DNA of 12,181 bases from Candidatus Nanohaloarchaea archaeon (GCA_018609855.1 JAHENU010000008.1:1-12181), one strand, 5' to 3'. Positions 1-7,659 are shown, numbered from the stretch's first letter. Notes: generated by a model from the letters alone, not told the origin. Numbers and translations: made by a program.

Positions 1-1495
1 AGGAGAAGCTGTAGAAAGGGATATTGCATTACCAAATGATGCATTCCATTCTAATTTTCAGGTACGCTTTCGCCAGGATGGTGGCAGCGGCAATGACTAT
101 GATTACTGGCACTTTGATACAGTACAGATACAATCCACTGCTGCTGAGACGACCAGTGGCAATTATACCAGCACTTTATTCGATGCCGGTAGTACCGTGA
201 CATGGAACAATGCCTCTCTGAAAACAAATGGTAAAGGCACTGTCAATATCTCTTATTCAAACGGCTCCCAGTGGTTTACCAACCTAACGGCCATGCCTGA
301 TTCACAACAATTGCGCTTCAATCTGTCATTGACCACATCAGATGTCACCCAAGTGCCAGAGGTTGGTTCTGTTACAATAAATATGGAGACCGCCGTCGTT
401 GAGTTTGATTTTGCCATCAACGCCTCAGAAAAAAGGAAGGATTCCATGATTGTTATGTCGGACGGGGAAGCTAATATTGAGACATCTATGAGCAATGTGC
501 CCGATCATGATAACGATGGCGATGTCGATGCGAAAGATCACACGATTGAAGCAGGCTGTCGCGCTCACGACAACCACAATATTACGGTTCATGCTGTTGG
601 TTTTGGGTCAGGCGCTGATAACCAAACATTAAACCTAACAGCACAATGCGGTGATGGCATCTATCGCTTCTCCAGCACTGGCGAGTTAGAGGCAATTTTC
701 GCTAACATTAGCAACACGATCTTGAATGCAAGCTTTACCGGCCAGACAGTGAAGACGGATGAGAAAGCAGCATTTGGCAAACTCTACGCTGACTCCTACC
801 TGAGCTTGAATTATACACCAGAGACGCAGCAACCAGCTGGCACATTTGCATTACAACAACAGAGCGATCGCTTCGGTGGCAACATTACATCGCCGAAGAA
901 TGGCACATTTATTATACCACAACACACAGATGTATTAAATGCCAAAACCACCTCCTATTCGGCCAATTACTGGACAGACCGACTATCTCTCAAAAACACC
1001 TCCGACAACTTTACATCGGTCTATCAACTTTGGACCTACGGAGACAATTATCGCACGTTAGGTGACCCTTATACTGTATTTATTCCGCCGAACGAGGTAC
1101 AGAATGGCACAAACGCCATACGCATGGACACTGGCTTGAGCAAAAACGAAACATTCGGCGGCAGTCCAGATAACCGAGTCTTTTACACACTAGCTGTAGA
1201 CGGCAGTGTGGGATATGGAGAGGTGTATCCAAAACTCGAAGGCGGCAATACAACCGTCACCTCTGAGTTTGGCACATTCACTCTTTCTGTCGGCAATAGC
1301 AGTGATTCGTGGAATGCCAGTACCGATGCCTTGGACAACGCAGTTGATCGGCTAATGGAACAGTTAGATGTTGACAATAATGACAAAGTCGATTTCCAGC
1401 TGACTGATGAGAGCATCACGATTAGCTCTGTTCGATCAGACGATATTCCGTGGCTCTTCGGCCCACTGACTGTTCGTGTGGAGGTATGGGAATGA
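1..1495 (+). CDS. Secreted/surface glycoprotein with beta-sandwich domains and C-terminal half of a vWA domain (5' partial)
   Basis: The frame is open from base 2, so the gene enters from outside the window; a GTG at 197 is only the first possible start codon inside, not a believable start. Bases 2-136 resemble the end of a MAM/LamG-like jelly roll (RFRQDGGSGN, then DYWHFDTVQI). Bases 146-390 resemble a discoidin-like beta-sandwich that ends in PEVGSVTI. About 395-740 look like the second half of a vWA domain: strand MIVMSDGEAN (446-475), an AVGFGSGAD strand and the final helix. Within it, 503-538 encode a 12-residue EF-hand/dockerin-type loop, DHDNDGDVDAKD. A second Asp-rich loop (DVDNNDK) lies near 1369-1389. 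About 20 NxS/T sequons and the absence of internal TM segments suggest an N-glycosylated extracellular protein. The first half of vWA with the DxSxS MIDAS motif is not visible and must lie upstream or be absent. The last bases overlap the next gene, so the two are co-translated. Likely an adhesin or S-layer-associated protein; the partner is unknown. Confidence 0.8.
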   Translation, partial: GEAVERDIALPNDAFHSNFQVRFRQDGGSGNDYDYWHFDTVQIQSTAAETTSGNYTSTLFDAGSTVTWNNASLKTNGKGTVNISYSNGSQWFTNLTAMPDSQQLRFNLSLTTSDVTQVPEVGSVTINMETAVVEFDFAINASEKRKDSMIVMSDGEANIETSMSNVPDHDNDGDVDAKDHTIEAGCRAHDNHNITVHAVGFGSGADNQTLNLTAQCGDGIYRFSSTGELEAIFANISNTILNASFTGQTVKTDEKAAFGKLYADSYLSLNYTPETQQPAGTFALQQQSDRFGGNITSPKNGTFIIPQHTDVLNAKTTSYSANYWTDRLSLKNTSDNFTSVYQLWTYGDNYRTLGDPYTVFIPPNEVQNGTNAIRMDTGLSKNETFGGSPDNRVFYTLAVDGSVGYGEVYPKLEGGNTTVTSEFGTFTLSVGNSSDSWNASTDALDNAVDRLMEQLDVDNNDKVDFQLTDESITISSVRSDDIPWLFGPLTVRVEVWE

Positions 1496-2721
1496 GAAAA
1501 GGATTTACATTCACATTGTTTGTCTTTTTTATTATCGCCTTACTTCTCACTACTGTCGCTTTTCAGCCTGTTTCCTTATTCCGCGATGTCGAGCAATCCG
1601 TTGAAAAAGTAAAGGCAGATGAAGCCTTCTATTTTTTGGAAAGCATTCAATCTGATCTCGACCGTGCAGCCCATATAGCTGGCAGACGGGCAACGGCCTC
1701 CTTAATACAACAAGCCATTAATGGATCCACGGTCACGGATGCACCGGCCAACATGACCACTTTGCTCTTTAACGGCACATTCAATAACACAACGACACCG
1801 TTAATGGCTGATTCCTCCTTACAGGAATGGGCTAATGGGGTGGAAGATTTGGCACAAGACACCTATCAGACACGTATTCGCTTCGCTAACCAAACTATAT
1901 CCTACGCAAACCTTTCACTCGGTGTTCGCTATACAGCAGACATACTACTAAATGACACCGCCTCACCAGCCGCTTTTCATCCAACACCACAGAAAATAGT
2001 AGATATTTCTATCACACAATTAGAAGATCCATTTATTTCGTTACAAACCAATGGCCAATTCGGTCAGACATTCACGGCATGTAATAGCTCTGTGCATGCA
2101 CGGAAGCTTGACGCGGGCAATCAAACTAACATTGAGGAATGGGTGGCCGAGAAAACCTGGAAGATGAACAATACCTCCACTGCATTCGACAATATACCAA
2201 AAGACCGGATCGCGGTAACAGAAAAAGTATGTGCTTATAACCAGACACAATTATCAGCACTGGAAGAGTTTGCTGCAGTTGTCTCTGAAGAGACCCTAGA
2301 TCTACAAAACCAGTGCGATGGCAATGTGTCCCTAGACGCCTTTACCGGCGGTATTCAGTATGAAAAGATACTGAACGACACATACACTGTCGTTAGTGGA
2401 AAAGACGTGTGGCGCAATAACATACTCAATCAAGTACGCTCAGGCTGCTATTTTCTAACAGAAGACGGCCCTTCAGTATTTGACCGCATTGAAAACTCAA
2501 CAACCAATACGCAATTTCAGGGGATTGGCCATTTCCTTGACCTTGAATCCATGCAAGCAGACCTAACTTATGAACGATCAGCGTTAGACTATGTCTATTT
2601 CAATCCAGAGCCATATGGATCTTTGCATAAAATACAGGGCGTCACCGATAGAGAATCATGGTTCCGACTGGATGACACTCATGTCACCCGGTGGAATATA
2701 TCAGATTTGACCTATGGGTAG
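1492..2721 (+). CDS. Single-TM envelope glycoprotein with pilin-like N-terminus
   Basis: About 409 residues. The chosen ATG (1492) overlaps the previous stop as ATGA and sits 6 bases after GGAGGT (1480-1485); a start at 1450 would add 14 non-hydrophobic residues and ignore this site. The N-terminus is MRKGFTFT followed by a single hydrophobic helix (to about residue 23), then a wholly hydrophilic, presumably extracellular, region. KG followed by a Phe-rich helix resembles a prepilin peptidase site, but the Glu usually at +5 of mature pilins is missing, so processing is uncertain. Residues about 30-65 (FLESIQSDLDRAAHIAGRRA) form an amphipathic helix as in pilin stalks. About 15 N-glycosylation sequons and several Cys (which could form disulfides) are present. 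I recognise no enzymatic domain. Coupling to the vWA gene suggests the two proteins work together, perhaps as pseudopilin plus adhesin (inference). Confidence 0.8.
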   Translation: MRKGFTFTLFVFFIIALLLTTVAFQPVSLFRDVEQSVEKVKADEAFYFLESIQSDLDRAAHIAGRRATASLIQQAINGSTVTDAPANMTTLLFNGTFNNTTTPLMADSSLQEWANGVEDLAQDTYQTRIRFANQTISYANLSLGVRYTADILLNDTASPAAFHPTPQKIVDISITQLEDPFISLQTNGQFGQTFTACNSSVHARKLDAGNQTNIEEWVAEKTWKMNNTSTAFDNIPKDRIAVTEKVCAYNQTQLSALEEFAAVVSEETLDLQNQCDGNVSLDAFTGGIQYEKILNDTYTVVSGKDVWRNNILNQVRSGCYFLTEDGPSVFDRIENSTTNTQFQGIGHFLDLESMQADLTYERSALDYVYFNPEPYGSLHKIQGVTDRESWFRLDDTHVTRWNISDLTYG

Positions 2722-2740
2722 TTCTCAACGTATGAATAGG

Positions 2741-2762
2741 AAGAAAGAACAAAATAACAAAA
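2741..2762 (-). terminator. Oligo-T tract after the pilin gene
   Basis: Read on the minus strand, the bases just after the pilin TAA are T-rich (TTTTGTTATTTTGTTCTTTC), with no hairpin. Archaeal RNA polymerase terminates at such U-tracts. The tract fills most of the 41-base gap between the convergent genes. The plus-strand transcript has no equivalent T run here. Confidence 0.45.
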
Positions 2763-3251
2763 TTAAATTGTCCCTTGCAGCGTTCCAGTTGCATTGGTTG
2801 GATTGTCAAGACCGGAGATATCGTAATTAACGCGCACATTAATTTGGTTGCAGGCTCCTGACGTGAGACCGCTAATACTACTGACTGTGACTGAGGTAGT
2901 ATCGCCGGTGTTCAATGATGTGCCAACAGACGTATTGCCTTCAGTGAATGATTCATCCTGGTTGGAGTCGACATACACGTCGTTGATAGTCATTGTCTGT
3001 CCACCAGAATTTCGTAACTCTAGGTCAAGCTGGCTATTGCCAGTGAAGGCCCATGTGTCTAATTGCATGTTGCCACCAAATGCAGTTGCGGGTGCTGTTT
3101 TCGGACAGGTCGCTCCACCTTGGTTCAATAGCAAGAGGATTGCTGCCCCTGCAATGACAATCGCAAGGATAGCCCAGCCATAAGTAGTTAAGTACTCGAT
3201 GGCTGATTGCCCTTTCCGTTCCGTTCGAAGTGGAAACTGATTTTTGCTCAT
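2763..3251 (-). CDS. Archaeal type IV prepilin with class III signal peptide
   Basis: 162 residues, apparently the major structural subunit of the pilus encoded alongside. A 14-residue basic leader (MSKNQFPLRTERKG) is followed by QSAIEYLTTYGW and a long hydrophobic helix (to about residue 43). This is the class III signal peptide pattern: cleavage expected between Gly14 and Gln15, Glu at mature position +5, helix kept as the filament core. The remainder is a Ser/Thr/Asn-rich beta domain with two Cys (near residues 49 and 138) that could pair, and two usable N-glycosylation sequons. GAGGG (3259-3263) lies 7 bases before the ATG. It has its own promoter and an oligo-T end, so it can be made in excess over the machinery genes upstream, as expected for a filament subunit. 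It could also be a minor pilin; being the only clear class III prepilin here argues for the major role. Confidence 0.9.
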   Translation of the reverse strand: MSKNQFPLRTERKGQSAIEYLTTYGWAILAIVIAGAAILLLLNQGGATCPKTAPATAFGGNMQLDTWAFTGNSQLDLELRNSGGQTMTINDVYVDSNQDESFTEGNTSVGTSLNTGDTTSVTVSSISGLTSGACNQINVRVNYDISGLDNPTNATGTLQGTI

Positions 3252-3289
3252 TGTGTAACCCTCAAGTATATTTTATTACTGCAGTTCTT

Positions 3290-3312
3290 GTTTAAATAAG
3301 TTATCTTTTTTT
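3290..3312 (-). promoter_or_regulatory. Pilin promoter (TATA with A-rich BRE-like element)
   Basis: On the minus strand TTATTTAAA (3291-3299) is preceded by an A-rich, GATAAC-ending stretch that fits a BRE. A start about 27 bases on, near 3268, would give a leader of about 17 bases that still contains the GAGGG ribosome site. The 124-base gap to the platform gene upstream is the longest inside the pilus cluster. Confidence 0.5.
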
Positions 3313-3331
3313 CAGAAGGCTACAGGAGGAG

Positions 3332-3345
3332 CAATAAAACAAAAC
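3332..3345 (-). terminator. Oligo-T tract after the second platform gene
   Basis: Minus-strand GTTTTGTTTTATTG lies about 30 bases after the platform-protein stop and before the pilin promoter. It would separate the machinery operon from the pilin transcript. No hairpin is seen; the call rests on T content and position. Confidence 0.35.
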
Positions 3346-3375
3346 GGCCTTATACATTACACCTCTTTTTCTTTC

Positions 3376-4323
3376 CTAACCAATCAATCCACCGACCATA
3401 GCCTCTACACCGGCCCGAATCGCAAAAAACACCGCTAAAGAAATGACGAGGTAGATTGGGATGCCTTTAAATCCACGGACAATCGTTCCATGTTTAATTT
3501 CAGAGATGATCAATGAAGCAAATGTGTTCGTAACAACAATTGAGGTAACAGCAAATCGCAAGAAAAATTTAGGATCAATTGTTGGCTGACTAATAGATAC
3601 AATAGAAGTCTTTGTTTCTGAAAAATCAACATCCTGTTCGCTCCACATGGTAAATGTTGTGTCAATTAAATAAGTAGAGATGCCGAATAACAATGGCGCG
3701 CCAACTACAGCTGCCATGGTGATAAATAACACGTACATTTTCACATTCGAACTGATTTCTTTACGCAACATTAACGTCTTTCGTATATCGTGCGCAGAGC
3801 TTTCTAATAATTCTGATAGTTCACCACCAGCTTGCATACCGTCTAGTATTAATCGGATGACTTCACGAAACAAGCCAGAATTGGAACGATCACGGAGTTT
3901 GCGTAGGGCCTTTTCAACCGGCGCTCCACCGAAAATCTCCATTGAAGCTTCCTTCACCTCACGTGCCAGTGGGCCAAACTCATCCCGAGCACTCACTAGT
4001 AAGGCCTTATCAACCGTCAGGCCTGAGCGAATATTAGCGCTCATCAATAGTAATGCATCTGGCAACACTTGTTCAATCTCCTCTCGCCGCTTTTCAGCGG
4101 TCATACGAATAATTACGTAAGGAGTAAAGCCAGCCATTACTAGGAGTGGCAGTACGCTAATACCAACTATCCACAGAGGCAATGGCAGTAACAGTAGTCC
4201 AACTATCCCCACAACTAGTATGGCGGGTGTCATATAGAGAAAGAGTGACGAAGGCTGTTCCATATCTGCATACAGCGCTTCTTCCTGCACTTTATTATAT
4301 ACAGTTTGGATCACTGATGCCAT
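3376..4323 (-). CDS. T2SF-domain pilus platform protein 2 (TadC/FlaJ-like)
   Basis: 315 residues, an inner-membrane platform subunit of the type IV filament superfamily (GspF/PilC/TadC/FlaJ). Predicted TM segments lie near residues 29-48, 50-72, 196-221, 253-275 and 287-312. The cytoplasmic T2SF helix bundle between TM2 and TM3 carries the family signatures LPDALLLMSANIRSG (87-101) and GGELSELLE (166-174). Family platform proteins contact the ATPase and couple its movement to pilin extraction. The ATG lies 4 bases after the stop of the preceding platform gene, and the upstream GTGAT (4327-4331) contains that gene's TGA, so translation should be coupled. It has one more predicted TM than its neighbour and a polar loop between TM3 and TM4 (about 222-252), so the two are not simple duplicates. 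In archaeal flagella (FlaJ) the platform is a single longer protein; two single-domain proteins are the Tad arrangement. Confidence 0.9.
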   Translation of the reverse strand: MASVIQTVYNKVQEEALYADMEQPSSLFLYMTPAILVVGIVGLLLLPLPLWIVGISVLPLLVMAGFTPYVIIRMTAEKRREEIEQVLPDALLLMSANIRSGLTVDKALLVSARDEFGPLAREVKEASMEIFGGAPVEKALRKLRDRSNSGLFREVIRLILDGMQAGGELSELLESSAHDIRKTLMLRKEISSNVKMYVLFITMAAVVGAPLLFGISTYLIDTTFTMWSEQDVDFSETKTSIVSISQPTIDPKFFLRFAVTSIVVTNTFASLIISEIKHGTIVRGFKGIPIYLVISLAVFFAIRAGVEAMVGGLIG

Positions 4324-4327
4324 GGTA

Positions 4328-5176
4328 TCACGCTTTCACCATTGGCCGTTTCATTTTCACAAAGCTGATAAAAAAGATTTGAAAGAGAGTAATGCCGCCA
4401 AGCACAATGTAAAAGAGCATGGTACCTATATTGAGCCCGGTAAACGTAGACAGTATCATGAGAAAGGTGACACCCATTGAAGGGATAATCACACCGATCA
4501 GCATGTATACCAGAGTGTATGGATTTAACTCCCTCCCATACTTTCGGACATCTAACATCTGACTATCCATAACGGATTCAACCAATGACTCAAGGGTTGT
4601 AGAAATGTTAGCGCCAGCCTCTATAGCACTAATTAATTGCCATAACGATCTGCGGTATTGAAGAGAAGGGTTCCGAATAACAGATTGCTCTAACGCCTCA
4701 ACCTCAGGCATACCAGTGCTAATTTGTCTCACAATTTGTTGGAACTCTTCAGAAATAGCTCCATAGCCAGAAGTAACTGAAATTAAAGCATTATATAAAG
4801 GGATCCCAGATTGTACTTCAATCAATATATGACGCAATGCATAAGGAAGATCACGCTCCAAACGCCTGACACGCTTCTTAGCAGCCTTTGCCGGCCCCTT
4901 GACGTCCGTGAATACAGAGAATAGAAAAATCACAGGCAATAATACTAATCCGCCAAGCCATATTAACTGTTCGCCTGCATACAACCCCATACCGACAACA
5001 ATTGCAGAGAGAAAAACAGCGCGCAATACCGATTTTTGCAAGGATCGTGCAATCAACTTATAGGGATCAATATCTTGTTCAGCCTGAATAATGCTTCGTT
5101 CTAAGTTGGGAAATAACACCTTCCATTTTTCAGCCCATGCCAAAAAAATATTGTGAATGCGTTCGCGTAGTTCCAC
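4328..5176 (-). CDS. T2SF-domain pilus platform protein 1 (TadB/FlaJ-like)
   Basis: 282 residues. Four predicted TM segments (about 52-68, 70-89, 221-245, 249-273) enclose a cytoplasmic T2SF bundle with LPYALRHILIEVQSG (110-124) and EAGANISTTLE (186-196). A basic stretch KAAKKRVRRLERD (about 97-109) precedes the bundle. The start is GTG at 5174-5176, 3 bases after GAGGTGAT (5180-5187), a near-perfect ribosome site. An ATG just before it (5179-5181) is out of frame and inside that site. The ATPase stop (TGA, 5186-5188) overlaps the site, so translation should be coupled to the ATPase gene. Together with the next gene it probably forms a hetero-oligomeric platform as in TadB/TadC (family knowledge; pairing here is inferred from adjacency). 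Confidence 0.9.
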   Translation of the reverse strand: MELRERIHNIFLAWAEKWKVLFPNLERSIIQAEQDIDPYKLIARSLQKSVLRAVFLSAIVVGMGLYAGEQLIWLGGLVLLPVIFLFSVFTDVKGPAKAAKKRVRRLERDLPYALRHILIEVQSGIPLYNALISVTSGYGAISEEFQQIVRQISTGMPEVEALEQSVIRNPSLQYRRSLWQLISAIEAGANISTTLESLVESVMDSQMLDVRKYGRELNPYTLVYMLIGVIIPSMGVTFLMILSTFTGLNIGTMLFYIVLGGITLFQIFFISFVKMKRPMVKA

Positions 5177-5185
5177 AGCATCACC

Positions 5186-6697
5186 TCAATTCTCCGATCC
5201 TAAAAGCTTCCGTGCATCCGCGTTCGTGGAAGCGATGTCTTTTACATGATCAGGATCTTGGTAAAATTCTGCTATGACTTTTCCCACATCATCGACATCA
5301 TGCACATCTTGGTTACACATCCATTTAAGTATAGACACTCGGTCGTCAATTTCTTGCTGTATAGCATCAGTGTCAAGGCCAACCAACATTTCTAATTTCG
5401 CAAACATTTTCATGCTCCTCCCTTCCTTCAACAGTTTATCTTGTTTTGGATGCCACCGGTATAGCACGTTGGCCGAGGCTTCAGAGCCGCTCCCTCCATA
5501 CTCTGGAATGAATTCTGCCACCTCCATCACTCGACGCATGTTTTTCCGGCGATCACGAAACATAACGACATTCAGATCAACGGCGTCAATTAATGTGGCT
5601 GGAATACTAATTGGTGGGTTCACCAAACGTCGAACTGTTTGTTGCGCTGTGTCAGCATGGAGTGTTGAATACACGGAATGTCCTGTATTCATAGCCTCAA
5701 ACAACACCTCTGCTTGCCGCTTTTTCCGAATTTCACCCACTAATATACGATCGGGCCGCATACGCAGTGAATTCACTAGTAAATTCAACATACTGACACC
5801 GCCTTTTCCCTCTGGATTTGGCTCCCGCGTTGTAAGGGGAACCCAGTGAAGGAAATCAGGCAACCGCACTTCACGAGTATCTTCTATAGAAATAATACGT
5901 TGATTTGGAGGAATGAAAGGCATCAATACATTTAACAGACTGGTTTTACCCGAACCAGTACCGCCAGATACAATGATGTTTAATTCATATTGCACAGCCA
6001 ACCATAAAAGTGCTGCTGTATCTGTATCAATAGTGCCATTCTGTATAAAATGGGTGATCGTCCAGGGACTTCGGGCAAACTTCCGTATAGTCAATGTGTT
6101 ACCGTGGGTTGAGATAGGGAACAATGTAGCGTTTGTCCGATCCCCGGTCGGCAAATGGGCATCGAGCAACGGATTTAAACTAGAAATCTGTTTCCCAACG
6201 CGCCGGGCGATTATCGAGGCGTAGTTGTAAATCACACCTTCATCAGAAAAGGTCACATTTGTCTTCACCCACCCATACTGTTTATGATATACCCATACTG
6301 GTTCATGGGATCCGTTAATCACAATCTCCTCTAATTGTGGATCGCCGAGCAAAATTTCTAAATCACCAAGCCCCAGCATTTCATGCAGTAGTTTACCAAT
6401 AACCAATTGTTTTTCATCATCCTCTAATCCTGGCAAATATCGATCAATCACTTCATACGCTTTATCGCGGAACTTCTCCTTGACGGTTTCATATTCATTT
6501 GGATCAACAAATTCTTTAATAGATACAGAAACTTGTTTGACAAGTTTGTCTTTAATCTCATGCAATACAGCCTCTGTCGCTTCATTTATTGCCGGCAGCT
6601 CAAATGTATACTGTGGTACATATTCACCACTGTCCGTAATATGGACAGTAACGCTGATGCCATCTGATTCAATTGTGTAGTGTTCATCGATTGCCAT
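5186..6697 (-). CDS. Type II/IV secretion-system ATPase (TadA/FlaI/VirB11 family)
   Basis: 503 residues, a cytoplasmic hexameric ATPase expected to power pilus assembly. Motifs in order: Walker A GGTGSGKT (245-252), Asp box IEDTREVRLP (271-280), Walker B-type RILVGEIR (317-324), His box TGHSVYSTLHAD (338-349). All catalytic positions look intact. The N-terminal region (1-115), including ESDGISVTVHI, is the variable domain, followed by a PAS-like CpaF/FlaI domain with LEEIVINGSHEPV (122-134). The C-terminal 100 residues are hydrophilic and specific to this type. The ATG follows GGGGGGTG (ending 4 bases before it) and lies inside the end of the previous gene (14-base overlap). I see no second retraction-type ATPase. 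The position next to two single-domain platform genes points to a Tad/EppA-dependent-type pilus rather than the archaellum; no archaellum accessory genes are present. Confidence 0.95.
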   Translation of the reverse strand: MAIDEHYTIESDGISVTVHITDSGEYVPQYTFELPAINEATEAVLHEIKDKLVKQVSVSIKEFVDPNEYETVKEKFRDKAYEVIDRYLPGLEDDEKQLVIGKLLHEMLGLGDLEILLGDPQLEEIVINGSHEPVWVYHKQYGWVKTNVTFSDEGVIYNYASIIARRVGKQISSLNPLLDAHLPTGDRTNATLFPISTHGNTLTIRKFARSPWTITHFIQNGTIDTDTAALLWLAVQYELNIIVSGGTGSGKTSLLNVLMPFIPPNQRIISIEDTREVRLPDFLHWVPLTTREPNPEGKGGVSMLNLLVNSLRMRPDRILVGEIRKKRQAEVLFEAMNTGHSVYSTLHADTAQQTVRRLVNPPISIPATLIDAVDLNVVMFRDRRKNMRRVMEVAEFIPEYGGSGSEASANVLYRWHPKQDKLLKEGRSMKMFAKLEMLVGLDTDAIQQEIDDRVSILKWMCNQDVHDVDDVGKVIAEFYQDPDHVKDIASTNADARKLLGSEN

Positions 6698-7571
6698 GCA
6701 GCACCCCCCACAAAGTCTTTTTAAGACGGCTAGTTATTCGCTCAATCTTGGCTTTCTGCTCCGTTACTTGAGATAATGTCTCCTCCGCAGATTCGCTGTC
6801 TTCTACATCCTTCAGCGTTTTCATCGCTCTTACATTCCGCTGGAGCTTCTGTTTTACCTGTGTAAATTCTGCTATCCACTCTTCAGCTGCCTGTATATGC
6901 TGCAAAGATTCTTCCATTTCATCCAAAACTCGATCTATACGTTCTTCCAATTCCTCCTCTTCTTCGTGTAGCCGTTGTTCTTGCTGATAAATATCTTGCA
7001 ACGCTTTCTGCAGCTGTCGCTCTCGTTTCCGATCTTTTTCTAGGACTTCTCCCATGTACTGAAGCTCTTCCTTGACTTGCTGGACAAATGAATCCTCACT
7101 CTGAATTGTTTCCTCTGCTTGAGATACATTTTCTTTTACCTCTTGTTCTAGCTCGTCTACTTTTTCTTCCACCGTAGCCTTATTCTCAGCGTCCATACGC
7201 AATACAGCACCTTTCGCTGTATAATCTTTTTCTATAATATTCTCGTTCACCAATGCATTAATCCATACTTGCACTGTCTCTTCAGGAACGTCAGTGTGAG
7301 CTATTGCATCTTTGACAGCAACTTCTCCATGCTTTGCAACGTACTGAAGTAATGTATCTACATCTGTTTGTATAATAGCGTCACGCCAATCTGATGACTT
7401 TTGGGCATCATCAGCTCCCGAAGCATTTTCCTGAGACTGTTGTTCCTTTAACATACGGGAAGCTCGTTTCACCGCTTCTTGCCATGGCTCATTTTCTTTG
7501 CGAATATCTTTCGCTAATTTTAGAGGGTTCTCGCCACTACCTGTATTATCAGGTTGTTGATTATCACTCAT
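6684..7571 (-). CDS. Winged-helix plus coiled-coil protein leading the pilus operon
   Basis: 295 residues, no named function. Residues 1-60 are polar and probably disordered, with NEPWQEAVKRASRMLKE (27-43) as a likely short helix. Residues 69-127 fit a winged-helix fold: VDTLLQYVAKHGEV, then DVPEETVQVWINAL, then NENIIEKDYTAKGAVL, matching a helix-turn-helix followed by a wing. Residues about 133-290 are a highly charged coiled coil. There is no TM or signal peptide, so it is cytoplasmic. It is the first gene of the operon and its last 14 bases overlap the ATPase start, so its product is made together with the ATPase. It could be a DNA-binding autoregulator that oligomerises, or a structural adaptor where the winged helix binds protein (as in some secretion-system assemblies); the sequence does not decide. 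The start has GTGAT (7575-7579) 3 bases upstream. Fold assignment is from pattern, not from a search. Confidence 0.8.
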   Translation of the reverse strand: MSDNQQPDNTGSGENPLKLAKDIRKENEPWQEAVKRASRMLKEQQSQENASGADDAQKSSDWRDAIIQTDVDTLLQYVAKHGEVAVKDAIAHTDVPEETVQVWINALVNENIIEKDYTAKGAVLRMDAENKATVEEKVDELEQEVKENVSQAEETIQSEDSFVQQVKEELQYMGEVLEKDRKRERQLQKALQDIYQQEQRLHEEEEELEERIDRVLDEMEESLQHIQAAEEWIAEFTQVKQKLQRNVRAMKTLKDVEDSESAEETLSQVTEQKAKIERITSRLKKTLWGVLHGNR

Positions 7572-7598
7572 CGTATCACTTATGTATTGCCATCCATC

Positions 7599-7606
7599 TT
7601 TTAAAT
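7599..7606 (-). promoter_or_regulatory. Candidate TATA box for the pilus-machinery operon
   Basis: ATTTAAAA on the minus strand, centred about 31 bases before the ATG at 7571. A start 27 bases on would leave a leader of only about 4 bases, too short to keep the GTGAT ribosome site. The AT-rich element at 7630-7637 could instead serve this strand and give a leader of about 35 bases. Which is used cannot be settled by eye. Confidence 0.35.
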
Positions 7607-7629
7607 TGTTCTGTCTTTTGTGAGGAAGC

Positions 7630-7637
7630 TATAAATA
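7630..7637 (+). promoter_or_regulatory. TATA box for the prepilin peptidase gene
   Basis: TATAAATA preceded by purine-rich GAGGAAGC (7622-7629), which is BRE-like. Its centre is about 26 bases before the ATG at 7660, the distance at which transcription would begin at or next to the start codon, so the mRNA may be leaderless. The AT-rich element at 7599-7606 is the alternative and would leave a 30-base leader with AGAGAAAGG. Confidence 0.5.
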
Positions 7638-7659
7638 CCAAGCTGCCAGAGAGAAAGGT

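Noticed and set aside
197-199. GTG as the start of the first gene
   Set aside because: The frame is open back to base 2 and upstream codons continue a beta-sandwich domain, so this is an internal Val.
1450-1491. Upstream ATG extending the pilin-like gene by 14 residues
   Set aside because: The extension is polar, lies inside the previous gene and ignores the GGAGGT site placed for ATG 1492.
5274-5849. Plus-strand 191-codon frame opposite the ATPase
   Set aside because: Antisense of a strongly conserved ATPase gene; Ser/Thr/Arg-rich translation with no motif or ribosome site.
2763-7571. Archaellum (fla) operon
   Set aside because: No archaellin pair, FlaF/G/H or chemotaxis-linked accessory genes, and the platform is two short proteins; a pilus fits better.
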